This document shows, piece after piece, positions 26,182-33,825 of a stretch of 64,000 nucleotides of DNA. The position numbers and the translations under genes were made by a program. Position 1 is the stretch's first letter; each line of letters opens with the position of its first letter. This DNA is from JAQVCM01 sp040403095 (GTDB taxonomy: Bacteria > Bacteroidota > Bacteroidia > Flavobacteriales_D > Crocinitomicaceae): contig JBBALI010000011.1 of assembly GCA_040403095.1 (NCBI GenBank), positions 32,772 through 96,771 on the forward strand, given 5' to 3'. Under the pieces are notes generated by a model. That model made no database searches and was not told where the DNA came from. It was given only the letters and a program-made list of their open reading frames with translations.

Positions 26182-27633
26182 ATGGCTTTAAAACAATATC
26201 TTGCTCAAAAACTTGAACAGCGTCTTTCGCCTCAACAAATTCAGTTGATGAAATTGTTGCAAGTTCCGACAATGGAATTGGATCAACGCATCAAACAAGA
26301 AATTGAAGAAAATCCTGCGTTGGAAGAAGGCGCTGATGTTGAAGATGATTATGACAACGACGACGAGTACGACAATGACGATTCCAACAACGACGATGAC
26401 AACGATTTTGACATCTCGGATTACATGGATGACGACACGCCAGATTATAAAACACAAGCCAATAACCACAGCAAAGACGATGAAGAACGTGTCATTCCGC
26501 TTTCTGGAGAACAATCGTTTCAAGAAAAATTGACTGAACAATTGCATTTGTTGGATTTAGACGACACGCAATTTTTGATTGCCGACACCATCATTGGAAA
26601 CTTGGATGAATCAGGTTATTTGAACCGAGAAGTGGAGGCGATTGTGGACGATTTGGCTTTTTCTGCCAACGTGATTGTTAACGAAGCGCAAGTAGAAGTC
26701 GTGTTGTCGTTGGTGCAAGAACTTGACCCTGCTGGCGTTGGCGCAAGAGATTTGAGAGAATGTTTATTACTACAATTGGAGCGTAAGCAAGATGGCGACA
26801 TCACCAAATTTACTGCAAAGAAAATCTTGCAAGATCATTTCGAAGAATTTACCAAGAAACATTACGATAAAATCCAGAAAAAACTGGAAATCGAGGACGA
26901 AGATTTGAAAGAAGCCATTGCTGAAATCATCAAATTGAATCCAAAACCAGGCGGTTCGATGAAAGAATCTGCCAAATCGATGCAACAAATTATTCCAGAT
27001 TTTGTGATCAACGAATTTGAAGGAATATTGGAATTGTCAATCAACGGTAGAAATGCCCCTGAATTGAAAATCAGCAGAGAATATGAACGCATGTTGCGCG
27101 GTTATTCTGAAGGTGCAAAAACCTCGAAATCTGACAAAGAAGCATTGACTTTTGTAAAGCAAAAATTGGACGGTGCAAAGTGGTTTATTGATGCCATTCG
27201 TCAGCGCCAAAACACTTTGTTTTTCACCATGGATGCCATCATGAATTACCAAAAAGAATATTTCTTGACAGGTGATGAAACAAATTTGCGTCCGATGATT
27301 TTGAAAGACATTGCCGACATCGTGAATTTGGATATTTCAACCATTTCTCGTGTGGCAAATAGCAAATATGTGCAAACTGGTTACGGAATTTTCCCTTTAA
27401 AATATTTCTTTTCAGAATCTCTTTCTACCGATTCGGGCGAGGAAGTTTCTACCCGTGAAGTGAAGAAAATTTTGTCGGAAGCCATCGAAGGCGAACAAAA
27501 AAAGAAACCGTTGACCGACGATCGCTTAGCGTTATTGCTCAAAGAAAAAGGCTACAATATCGCCCGAAGAACGGTTGCAAAATACCGCGAACAATTGAAT
27601 ATTCCTGTTGCACGTTTACGTAAAGAATTGTAA
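26182..27633 (+). CDS. rpoN: RNA polymerase sigma-54 factor RpoN
   Basis: The 483-residue sigma factor needs an AAA+ activator to open promoters of the GG-N10-GC type. Region I is Gln/Leu-rich (QKLEQRLSPQQIQLMKLLQV). Region II is a very acidic Asp/Asn stretch (about 50-95). The core-binding domain follows, and the C-terminus has the RpoN box ARRTVAKYRE at 461-470, which contacts the -24 element. The length is normal. The stop shares a base with the next start (TAATG). No sigma-54 activator gene lies in the window. Confidence 0.97.
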   Translation: MALKQYLAQKLEQRLSPQQIQLMKLLQVPTMELDQRIKQEIEENPALEEGADVEDDYDNDDEYDNDDSNNDDDNDFDISDYMDDDTPDYKTQANNHSKDDEERVIPLSGEQSFQEKLTEQLHLLDLDDTQFLIADTIIGNLDESGYLNREVEAIVDDLAFSANVIVNEAQVEVVLSLVQELDPAGVGARDLRECLLLQLERKQDGDITKFTAKKILQDHFEEFTKKHYDKIQKKLEIEDEDLKEAIAEIIKLNPKPGGSMKESAKSMQQIIPDFVINEFEGILELSINGRNAPELKISREYERMLRGYSEGAKTSKSDKEALTFVKQKLDGAKWFIDAIRQRQNTLFFTMDAIMNYQKEYFLTGDETNLRPMILKDIADIVNLDISTISRVANSKYVQTGYGIFPLKYFFSESLSTDSGEEVSTREVKKILSEAIEGEQKKKPLTDDRLALLLKEKGYNIARRTVAKYREQLNIPVARLRKEL

Positions 27634-28295
27634 TGAGAGCATTTGCAAGATTGATGTCCTGGCTTTTCATTCCTTTGTTTATGCCCGTTTTTGGATTGCT
27701 GATTGCGATGTATTATCCTGCTGAAAATGAAAGTACTTTGCGTTCAACAACAAGCTTATATTTCATGCCACCACAATTCAAGCTGCATATTTTATCGCTT
27801 TTCACCATTTTGTCTGTCATCGCTCCCGGATTTTCACTCTTGATGTTGAAAAGACAAAAACGCATAGAAAGCGTTGAAATGGACATCAAGGAAGAACGCA
27901 ATTTCCCAATTGGAATCACAGTCGTATATTGTGCAATGCTGGGCGCTTTTGTTTGGTTTCAAATTCCCCGCGGATTGGTGCCAGAAGCGATTTTCTCGCT
28001 TCCTTGGGCAGGCGTTTTGGCTTCTGCAATTGCCGGATTAATCAACCGTTACGAAAAAATAAGCTTACACGCCATGGGCGCAGGAATGCTTTTTGGTTTC
28101 ATTGTTGCTTATTACAACACGCAAATCATTTTTGATATTGATTTGATAATAAGCATTGCGATTTTAGGCGGACTGATTATGTCGGCAAGAATGTATTTGG
28201 GAAAACACACCTTAAGACAAAGTATAATGGGCTATTTGTTAGGTTTTTTCACCGTCTTTTTGATGTTGACTTATTTCCCAAGCCCGAATTTATAA
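27633..28295 (+). CDS. Multi-pass membrane protein downstream of rpoN
   Basis: The 220-residue protein has about six transmembrane helices (around 8-28, 50-70, 92-112, 122-138, 148-185 and 195-214). It resembles PAP2-like membrane proteins of Bacteroidota in layout, but the catalytic Lys/Arg/His signature of PAP2 phosphatases is not convincing, so enzymatic activity is not claimed. The start overlaps the rpoN stop by one base, so translation is probably coupled. The spacing to the M48 lipoprotein gene is 23 bp, which suggests a single transcript through 29.9 kb. Confidence 0.75.
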   Translation: MRAFARLMSWLFIPLFMPVFGLLIAMYYPAENESTLRSTTSLYFMPPQFKLHILSLFTILSVIAPGFSLLMLKRQKRIESVEMDIKEERNFPIGITVVYCAMLGAFVWFQIPRGLVPEAIFSLPWAGVLASAIAGLINRYEKISLHAMGAGMLFGFIVAYYNTQIIFDIDLIISIAILGGLIMSARMYLGKHTLRQSIMGYLLGFFTVFLMLTYFPSPNL

Positions 28296-28318
28296 ATTTA
28301 CAATTTAATTAAAATACC

Positions 28319-29146
28319 ATGAAAAGCAGATTTAGAATTTTCCTCGCTCTTTTTTCAATCGCTGTAATTTCAGCATGTAGTTTGGTGAACAACGCCAAAA
28401 AAAATGGGGTGAATATTTTCACCATTCAGCAAGACAGAGATTTTGGTGCGCAGGTAGCTGCTGAAATTGATGGAAATCCAGCTGAATATCCTTTATTGGA
28501 TTCTGCGAAATACAAAGATGTTTACGCGTACGTTTACAAAGTGCGCAACAATATTTTGAATTCTGGAAAAGTAACGCACAAAGACGATTTCAAATGGCGC
28601 GTTCGTATCATCAAGAACGACAGTGTTTTAAATGCATTTTGTACGCCTGGAGGTTACATTTATGTATATACCGGAATTTTGAAATTTTTGGAAACTGAAG
28701 ACCAATTGGCTGGTGTGATGGGTCATGAAATTGGTCATGCAGACATGCGTCATTCTACGCGTCAAATGACAACCATGTATGGAATTCAAACTTTGTTGGA
28801 CATTTTAGCTGGTGACAGAAAAATGTTGAAAGAAATTACAGCCGGAATTGTTGGTTTAAAATTTTCTCGTGAACACGAAACAGAAGCAGATCAACGTTCT
28901 GTTGAGTATTTATGTCCAACTTTATACAACGCGGATGGTGGCGCAGCATTTTTTGAGAAAATCTCCAAATTAGGTGGCGCAAGACAACCAGAATTTTTAA
29001 GCACGCATCCCAATCCAACGAACAGAATTGAGCATTTCCACAATGCAAGAACGACACTTGGTTGCGGAGGAACGCAAACATACAAAGCAGAATATCAGCA
29101 AATGTTGGTGAAATTGGATCAAACTCCTCCTGGCAGAAAATTTTGA
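28319..29146 (+). CDS. M48-family metalloprotease lipoprotein
   Basis: The 275-residue protein has a lipoprotein signal with the lipid-bearing Cys20 (AVISAC). The zinc site is H136-E-x2-H140 in MGHEIGHADMRHS, with the third ligand likely in FSREHETEADQRS. STHPNPTNRIEHF near the C-terminus is the usual M48 end motif. Proteins of this type (BepA/YggG-like) act as periplasmic proteases or chaperones in outer membrane protein quality control. The export route and fold support this; the exact substrates are unknown. Confidence 0.92.
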   Translation: MKSRFRIFLALFSIAVISACSLVNNAKKNGVNIFTIQQDRDFGAQVAAEIDGNPAEYPLLDSAKYKDVYAYVYKVRNNILNSGKVTHKDDFKWRVRIIKNDSVLNAFCTPGGYIYVYTGILKFLETEDQLAGVMGHEIGHADMRHSTRQMTTMYGIQTLLDILAGDRKMLKEITAGIVGLKFSREHETEADQRSVEYLCPTLYNADGGAAFFEKISKLGGARQPEFLSTHPNPTNRIEHFHNARTTLGCGGTQTYKAEYQQMLVKLDQTPPGRKF

Positions 29147-29164
29147 TTTTTAAATCTTTTTCAG

Positions 29165-29929
29165 ATGAAATTATTTTTAGACGCAAACACTTTTATCGAT
29201 ACCAACAAAGGATTTGATATTTCCATTCCGTTGACAAACAATTTGGAAAATCCCCGCGCTTGGTATGTGCAACCGCCAACTTTTGAGCCAGTGCGCGCCA
29301 ATGGATTTATTGGTTCGGTTGCAGAAGGTGGTGGCGTCAATTTCAGAGATATTTTTTTCAATCCACACGGTCACGGAACGCATACTGAATGTTTGGGTCA
29401 CATAACAGAAAAAGTTCATTCTATCAATCAGCATTTGAAAACTGCTTTTTTCACTGCGCAAGTTATCTCTGTGCAGCCAGAAAGTTGTTGGCACGAAGCA
29501 GAGAAAGTGGAAGATTTCATCATCAGGAAAGCGCAACTTGCTTCGCTCTTGGGAGGTGTGCAAACAGAAGCGTTAATCATTCGCACTTTGCCGAATCAAA
29601 TCGACAAAAAGCACAAGAATTATTCGTCTTCCAATCCGCCATACATTGAATTAGAAGCAATTGAAGTTTTGAACCAAGCAGGCGTTGAACATTTATTGAT
29701 AGATCTCCCATCCGTTGACCGCGAGCAAGACGGTGGCGCATTGGCTTTTCACCACGCGTTTTGGCAAGTGCCAGAAAACCCCCAGTTTCACAAAACCATC
29801 ACAGAATTCATCTACGTTTCAGACGAAATCGCCGATGGGAAATACATTTTGAATTTGCAAACAGCTCCTTTTGAGAATGATGCTACGCCGAGTAGGCCGG
29901 TTTTGTTTGGGGTGGAGCGTGTGAATTAA
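29165..29929 (+). CDS. Cyclase family protein (kynurenine formamidase-like)
   Basis: The 254-residue metal-dependent hydrolase belongs to the cyclase/arylformamidase family. The metal motif HGHGTHTECLGH (68-79) fits HxGTHxDxxxH with Glu75 in place of the usual Asp. LLIDLPSVDREQDGGALAFHHAFW near the C-terminus contains the further His and Asp of the active site. No kynurenine-pathway genes are adjacent, so the substrate may be another amide or lactone. The left arm of element C begins within two bases after the stop codon. Confidence 0.85.
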   Translation: MKLFLDANTFIDTNKGFDISIPLTNNLENPRAWYVQPPTFEPVRANGFIGSVAEGGGVNFRDIFFNPHGHGTHTECLGHITEKVHSINQHLKTAFFTAQVISVQPESCWHEAEKVEDFIIRKAQLASLLGGVQTEALIIRTLPNQIDKKHKNYSSSNPPYIELEAIEVLNQAGVEHLLIDLPSVDREQDGGALAFHHAFWQVPENPQFHKTITEFIYVSDEIADGKYILNLQTAPFENDATPSRPVLFGVERVN

Positions 29930-29930
29930 G

Positions 29931-30080
29931 TTTTTCCTCCCCCTTTAATCCCCCTCCAAAGGGGGAAAACTAAAACTTCTGCAAATTTAGCGCTTTAAAA
30001 CTGGAGTGCAAATTTTACGTTGCTTAGAAAATTGTGCATGCTTCCCCCTTAGGAGGGGGACCGAGGGGGAGGACCTTTTT
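29931..30080. repeat. 150-bp inverted-arm palindromic element, copy C
   Basis: The left arm (29931-29970) has the TCCTCCCCCTTTAATC form and the right arm (30041-30080) reads CTTCCCCCTTAGGAGGGGG then ACCGAGGGGGAGGACC. The roughly 70-bp core differs from those of A and D. It separates the cyclase gene from the DUF559 gene. The left arm starts directly after the cyclase stop, so the transcript from rpoN onward would carry its hairpin at the 3' side. Confidence 0.85.
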
Positions 30081-30120
30081 TCAAAATTTGGGTACACTTA
30101 AGGTATTTTTCATTATATTC

Positions 30121-30135
30121 AGGTAATAATTACCT
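30121..30135. promoter_or_regulatory. Perfect 15-bp palindrome upstream of the DUF559 gene
   Basis: AGGTAATAATTACCT is symmetric about its central A. It lies 6 bp before the DUF559 ATG, over the ribosome-binding area. It could be an operator for a dimeric DNA-binding protein or an mRNA hairpin that limits translation; neither is proven. Confidence 0.4.
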
Positions 30136-30141
30136 CCTAAA

Positions 30142-30507
30142 ATGAACCATTTTTACTCAAAAGACCTCTGTGGATTTGCCCACAAACTTCGAAACGAAAC
30201 CGTCTCGAGGGCTGAAAAATATATTTGGAAATCACTTTTATCAAAAAATAAACAAGGAGTAAAATTCAAAAGACAAAGACCTATCGACCATTTTATTGTA
30301 GATTTCTTTGCGCAGGAAATTGGTTTAATCGTTGAAATTGATGGAAGTTCTCATTTTTCAAAAGCGAGTTATGATGCTTTTAGGCAACAAAAACTTCAAT
30401 CTTTGGGATTTGCATTGATTCGTTTCACAGAAGGAGATGTCATTCAAAATATTGATGCCGTTGGAAATCAGATTCAGCACGTGGTTTATTGTTTAAAGGG
30501 AGAATGA
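30142..30507 (+). CDS. DUF559 (Vsr-like) endonuclease domain protein
   Basis: The 121-residue single-domain protein belongs to DUF559, related to very-short-patch-repair and restriction-type PD-(D/E)xK nucleases. Visible motifs are KFKRQRPIDHFIVDFF, with Asp54; LIVEIDGSSH, with Glu65 and Asp67; and a C-terminal LGFALIRFTEGDVIQNI. The domain is complete and no frameshift is present. No methyltransferase or other restriction component is adjacent. The gene is bracketed by palindromic elements C and D, whose nearest arms end 61 bp upstream and begin 1 bp downstream. This suggests that gene and elements move or function together. Biochemical activity is inferred from the fold. Confidence 0.88.
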   Translation: MNHFYSKDLCGFAHKLRNETVSRAEKYIWKSLLSKNKQGVKFKRQRPIDHFIVDFFAQEIGLIVEIDGSSHFSKASYDAFRQQKLQSLGFALIRFTEGDVIQNIDAVGNQIQHVVYCLKGE

Positions 30508-30655
30508 TTTTCCTCCCCCTTAATCCCCCTCCAAAGGGGGAAACTCAAATTTTCGCCAAGGTTTAAGGTTTTTAAACGCAGGATTGAAATATACGTTTCA
30601 TTGATTTATTTTAGAATATGCTTCCCCCTTTGGAGGGGGACCGAGGGGGAGGAAT
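30508..30655. repeat. 150-bp inverted-arm palindromic element, copy D
   Basis: The left arm (30508-30544) reads TCCTCCCCCTTAATCCCCC then TCCAAAGGGGG. The right arm (30621-30653) reads CTTCCCCCTTTGGAGGGGG then ACCGAGGGGGAGGA. The core of about 75 bp is not shared with A or C. It lies between the convergent DUF559 and HAD genes, with the left arm touching the DUF559 stop and the right arm 18 bp from the HAD stop. Confidence 0.85.
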
Positions 30656-30672
30656 AATTAGAGCAAATAATT

Positions 30673-31344
30673 TCACTCCATCTCCCCCAACATCCCAAAT
30701 AAATCGGCAAACATATAATCCGCCACCACCAATTTTGGATTGGGCGAATGCGTTTTTTCTGGTACACAAACCACTGTCATTCGAGCAGCTTTTCCTGCGA
30801 TGACGCCGTTGATGCTGTCTTCGATTACGAGACATTTTAAAGGATTTACTGCCAACATTTGTGCTGTTTTTAGGTAAACTGCTGGATGTGGTTTCCCGTG
30901 CGTTTCGTGTTCTGCAGAATGCGTAATGTTGAAATACTCTTTGATTTTCAAAGTTTCGAGCACGCACTCAATCAAGACTTGGTAGGAGGATGTCGCTAAG
31001 CCAATTTTCAAGCCTTTGGATTTGAAATATTGCAGTGATTCGATGACGCCAGGCAAAGGTTTTCCGTCGCGACCCAAAAATTCAACCATGCGATTGACAA
31101 TCATTGCGAGTACTTCGTCTGGTCCTGCGCCTTGCCACGGGGCTACTTTGTACCAAAATGAAATCACTTCGTCTAAGCGCAATCCAACGGTTAATTCGAA
31201 ATCTTTGCGGGTCAAGTTGCAACCGACTGCTGAAAAAACTTCTTCCATCGCGATTTTCCAAACGGGTTCGGAATCGATGAGGACGCCGTCCATGTCGAAA
31301 ATGATGGCTTCGAATTGAGAAAGGTTTATTTTTTTTTGATTCAT
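30673..31344 (-). CDS. HAD-family sugar phosphatase/phosphoglucomutase-like protein
   Basis: The preferred start at 31344 gives 223 residues; an in-frame upstream Met (31392) adds a 16-residue tail not typical of the family. The HAD motifs are IFDMDGVLIDSEPVW (motif I, nucleophile Asp then Asp acid/base), LATSSYQ (motif II), a Lys in GKPHPAVYLKTA (motif III) and CLVIEDSINGVIAGKAA (motif IV). The cap sequence with VGLRLDEVISFWY resembles hexitol phosphatase HxpB and beta-phosphoglucomutase-like enzymes. A phosphorylated sugar or sugar alcohol is the likely substrate, inferred from the family. Confidence 0.88.
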   Translation of the reverse strand: MNQKKINLSQFEAIIFDMDGVLIDSEPVWKIAMEEVFSAVGCNLTRKDFELTVGLRLDEVISFWYKVAPWQGAGPDEVLAMIVNRMVEFLGRDGKPLPGVIESLQYFKSKGLKIGLATSSYQVLIECVLETLKIKEYFNITHSAEHETHGKPHPAVYLKTAQMLAVNPLKCLVIEDSINGVIAGKAARMTVVCVPEKTHSPNPKLVVADYMFADLFGMLGEME

Positions 31345-31489
31345 TCTAATTACTTTATAACGTTTTTTGTCATGGTTTTCTATCAAAAACACACGCCAAA
31401 AATAAATTCATCTCCCCTTTTACACGATGGACCATGTCCATCGCTACCTATATTTGATACCTAAAGGCATCATTATTTTTGTTGGATTT

Positions 31490-32329
31490 TTAATTCAACT
31501 TAATCTTGTACAAATTTCCGCCGCCGATTACTTTTTGCTTTTCATCAGCGATGTAGATTGTTTTATTGTCTCTAGTTGCAATGGCTTCCTTTTGGGTGTA
31601 AGGTTTGAGGTAGATTTTCTTTTGATATTCAAATTTCCCTTTTTTGAATTTATAGATAATCATTCGGTTGTAAGTCAAGATGTAACAATATTCGCCACAA
31701 ATCGCTGAAGCTGTCACTGCATCTTTGAAGAAACCATTTTTCCCTAAGTACAATTCTGATCGTTTGGTCAAGGTATATTTTCCGGGTTTGGTCGAAACCG
31801 CGTATTGAAAACTACGTCCGTCAAAAGGTTTTGAGCGACATTTGGTGAAAATATAAATTGAATCTTTGTAATACGAAATCGCTTCTGCGTCGAAATGCCA
31901 ATCTTTTTCAGCAGTTGGAATTTCCTTTTGCTCCGCGTAATTGAATTCTATCTCTTCTGCTTTTACTTCTTTCTTTTTCAAAATATTCCAAGTCGAAACA
32001 ATATAAATACGCAGTTTTTTGCGAGAATTTCCGTTGTTGCCAATATCGCCAATATACAAATGTCCTTTGCCGTCAGCAGTGATATCTTCCCAATCATTGT
32101 TCTTGGCTTCCAACACCTCAACTTGGTGGATTTTCTGCCCTTTGAGATTCAAAAAATACAATATCGGCTCATTTCCGCTGTCATTGTGTCCAACCAAAAC
32201 AGTATCGTTTAAGAAGCACAAGCCTGAAATTTCTTTCATCGAATCGGGCAATTTGGCGATTTTTTCTAATTTTTGAGAGAATGCATTTCCCGCCAAGAGC
32301 AAAATAAAGAGGACAAATTGAATCTTCAT
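31490..32329 (-). CDS. Exported beta-propeller-like protein, function unknown
   Basis: The 279-residue protein has a signal peptide (MKIQFVLFILLLAGNAFS, cleaved near SQ). Its repeating strands include ISGLCFLNDTVLVGHNDSGN, WEDITADGKGHLYIGDIGNN and DAEAISYYKDSIYIFTKC. The pattern of Asp/Gly-rich turns with aromatic strand ends suggests a beta-propeller related to SdiA-regulated or phytase-like secreted proteins. No catalytic motif is clear. It follows the LETM1-related gene by 9 bp on the same strand, so co-transcription is likely. Confidence 0.75.
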   Translation of the reverse strand: MKIQFVLFILLLAGNAFSQKLEKIAKLPDSMKEISGLCFLNDTVLVGHNDSGNEPILYFLNLKGQKIHQVEVLEAKNNDWEDITADGKGHLYIGDIGNNGNSRKKLRIYIVSTWNILKKKEVKAEEIEFNYAEQKEIPTAEKDWHFDAEAISYYKDSIYIFTKCRSKPFDGRSFQYAVSTKPGKYTLTKRSELYLGKNGFFKDAVTASAICGEYCYILTYNRMIIYKFKKGKFEYQKKIYLKPYTQKEAIATRDNKTIYIADEKQKVIGGGNLYKIKLN

Positions 32330-32338
32330 ACAGGATTG

Positions 32339-33595
32339 TTAAGATTCAATTTCATTGTTTCTAAAAGCGGAAGGAATCAAACTTGGAATCACTTTCAGTA
32401 CCATAGGCAACAACAAAGCGCCACCGGGAAGCAGAAAAATCGCCAATGCAGGCATCGATTTTGCCAAGTCTAAAAATTGAGATTTTACTTTTTCTTTCTC
32501 TTCTTTGGTCAATTCTTGTTTGGTAGATTTTTTAATTAAAAACACCAATTCTTTGCTTTCTTTTAATTCTGCTGCAAGCTTATCTTTGTTTCTTCCTAAG
32601 ATCTTAATCCATCGTTTCGACAAACTTCCGTACATTTTTTCATACATATTACTGTCCTGCAAAAAGACAATTTGTTCCGTATGATTCAATATAAAGTTCT
32701 CCATTAAAGCCAGCGCTTCCTCCATTTCGATGGCAGGAATTTGCAAATGTTCACACAACAATTGAAGGAAATCTTTCTCCTCTGCAGTGGCTTCATGCGT
32801 GGCAAAAATGGTCAACGCAGAGATGTCTAATAAGAACCTTTTGAAGAGCCAAATGTTGGTCAATTCTGGAGAAAAATCGGAAAAATTGGCGCCGTTTTTG
32901 AACTTCGAAATGGCGTATTCTTTGCGGTCATCATCGAAGTGTGCGGAGGCCAAAAAGACGTTAAAAATCTTCTTTTCTTTCTCTTCTAATTCTCCATCCG
33001 AATAGGCAGAAAGTGTCAAAGCGATCAACGCATTTAATGCATATTCTTCGTATTTTGATTCCATCATGACTTGGTTTGTCAAGAGAAATTCTTCGAATAA
33101 AATGATGTCTAAATAGACAAATGAGTTGCTCAAATAATTGACCCAAATCGCATTTTCTAGCAAATTTAATCGGACGTCTGTACGCTTCGCCAAGATGTTT
33201 TCGAGCTTGTCGATGTTGCTTTCTTTGATGAAAAAAGTGAACATTCTTGACAAAGATTTGGTGCTGTGATGACCATAAAAATCGAGTAAAGAATCTGTAA
33301 ATTTATCGAAATCTTTGACTGGATCTCCCCCGTTACTTGCAAAAATAAAAAGGTGCGATTCAAACAAAAGCAGCTTCAATCTTTCTTCATTTGTCCACTT
33401 CGGATGGGCTAAAGAATTGCAAAAAAGTAGCTCCGAAGCATAGCCAAAAACGATGCCTGAACGGTTCAAAACAAGGTGCTGAAAATGGTCTTTTTTGACA
33501 TCTTTAGGTTTGTCTATAGATACATTAATTACTCCCTTTTGAAGTAAGTTTTTGTACTTAGAAATCCAACCTTTTGAACCTGGTGACAGTATCAT
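32339..33595 (-). CDS. LETM1-related protein with TerB-like region
   Basis: The preferred start at 33595 (MILSPGSKGWISKYK) gives 418 residues; a Met at 33616 would add seven. The middle part (about 190-300) has a TerB-like helical region with YSDGELEEKEKKIFNVFL. The C-terminal part (about 340-415) resembles LETM1, with KKSTKQELTKEEKEKVKSQF and the hydrophobic LAIFLLPGGALLLPMVLKVI followed by PSLIP. Flavobacteria carry such proteins, named LETM1-related biofilm-associated proteins in databases. It probably associates with the inner membrane through the C-terminal segment. The molecular role is unknown. Confidence 0.8.
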   Translation of the reverse strand: MILSPGSKGWISKYKNLLQKGVINVSIDKPKDVKKDHFQHLVLNRSGIVFGYASELLFCNSLAHPKWTNEERLKLLLFESHLFIFASNGGDPVKDFDKFTDSLLDFYGHHSTKSLSRMFTFFIKESNIDKLENILAKRTDVRLNLLENAIWVNYLSNSFVYLDIILFEEFLLTNQVMMESKYEEYALNALIALTLSAYSDGELEEKEKKIFNVFLASAHFDDDRKEYAISKFKNGANFSDFSPELTNIWLFKRFLLDISALTIFATHEATAEEKDFLQLLCEHLQIPAIEMEEALALMENFILNHTEQIVFLQDSNMYEKMYGSLSKRWIKILGRNKDKLAAELKESKELVFLIKKSTKQELTKEEKEKVKSQFLDLAKSMPALAIFLLPGGALLLPMVLKVIPSLIPSAFRNNEIES

Positions 33596-33825
33596 TTCTT
33601 TGATTCTTAAACACAAAATTACGGAATAAAAACGTAGGATAAAAAATTCATTTTCTAAATTAAAATACGCTTCATTTTAATTTAATTTCAAGCCAAAGTT
33701 GAGTGTAACTTTTGACAAAGTTTTAAGATAATTATTAAGATTATCTGTTTAAAAATTCATCCTTATTTAATTGCTTTTTGAAGTTCAAAAAAGACAAAGT
33801 TTCTCCGTAACTTTAACATCGAAAT

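Noticed and set aside
26188..26547. 119-residue hydrophobic frame opposite the start of rpoN
   Set aside because: It is the antisense of the Asp/Asn codon stretch, which yields Val/Ile runs. It has no independent start signals.
30142..30507. DUF559 gene considered as part of a restriction-modification or BREX-like defence island
   Set aside because: No methyltransferase, helicase or other defence gene lies within 10 kb on either side; the neighbours are housekeeping genes.
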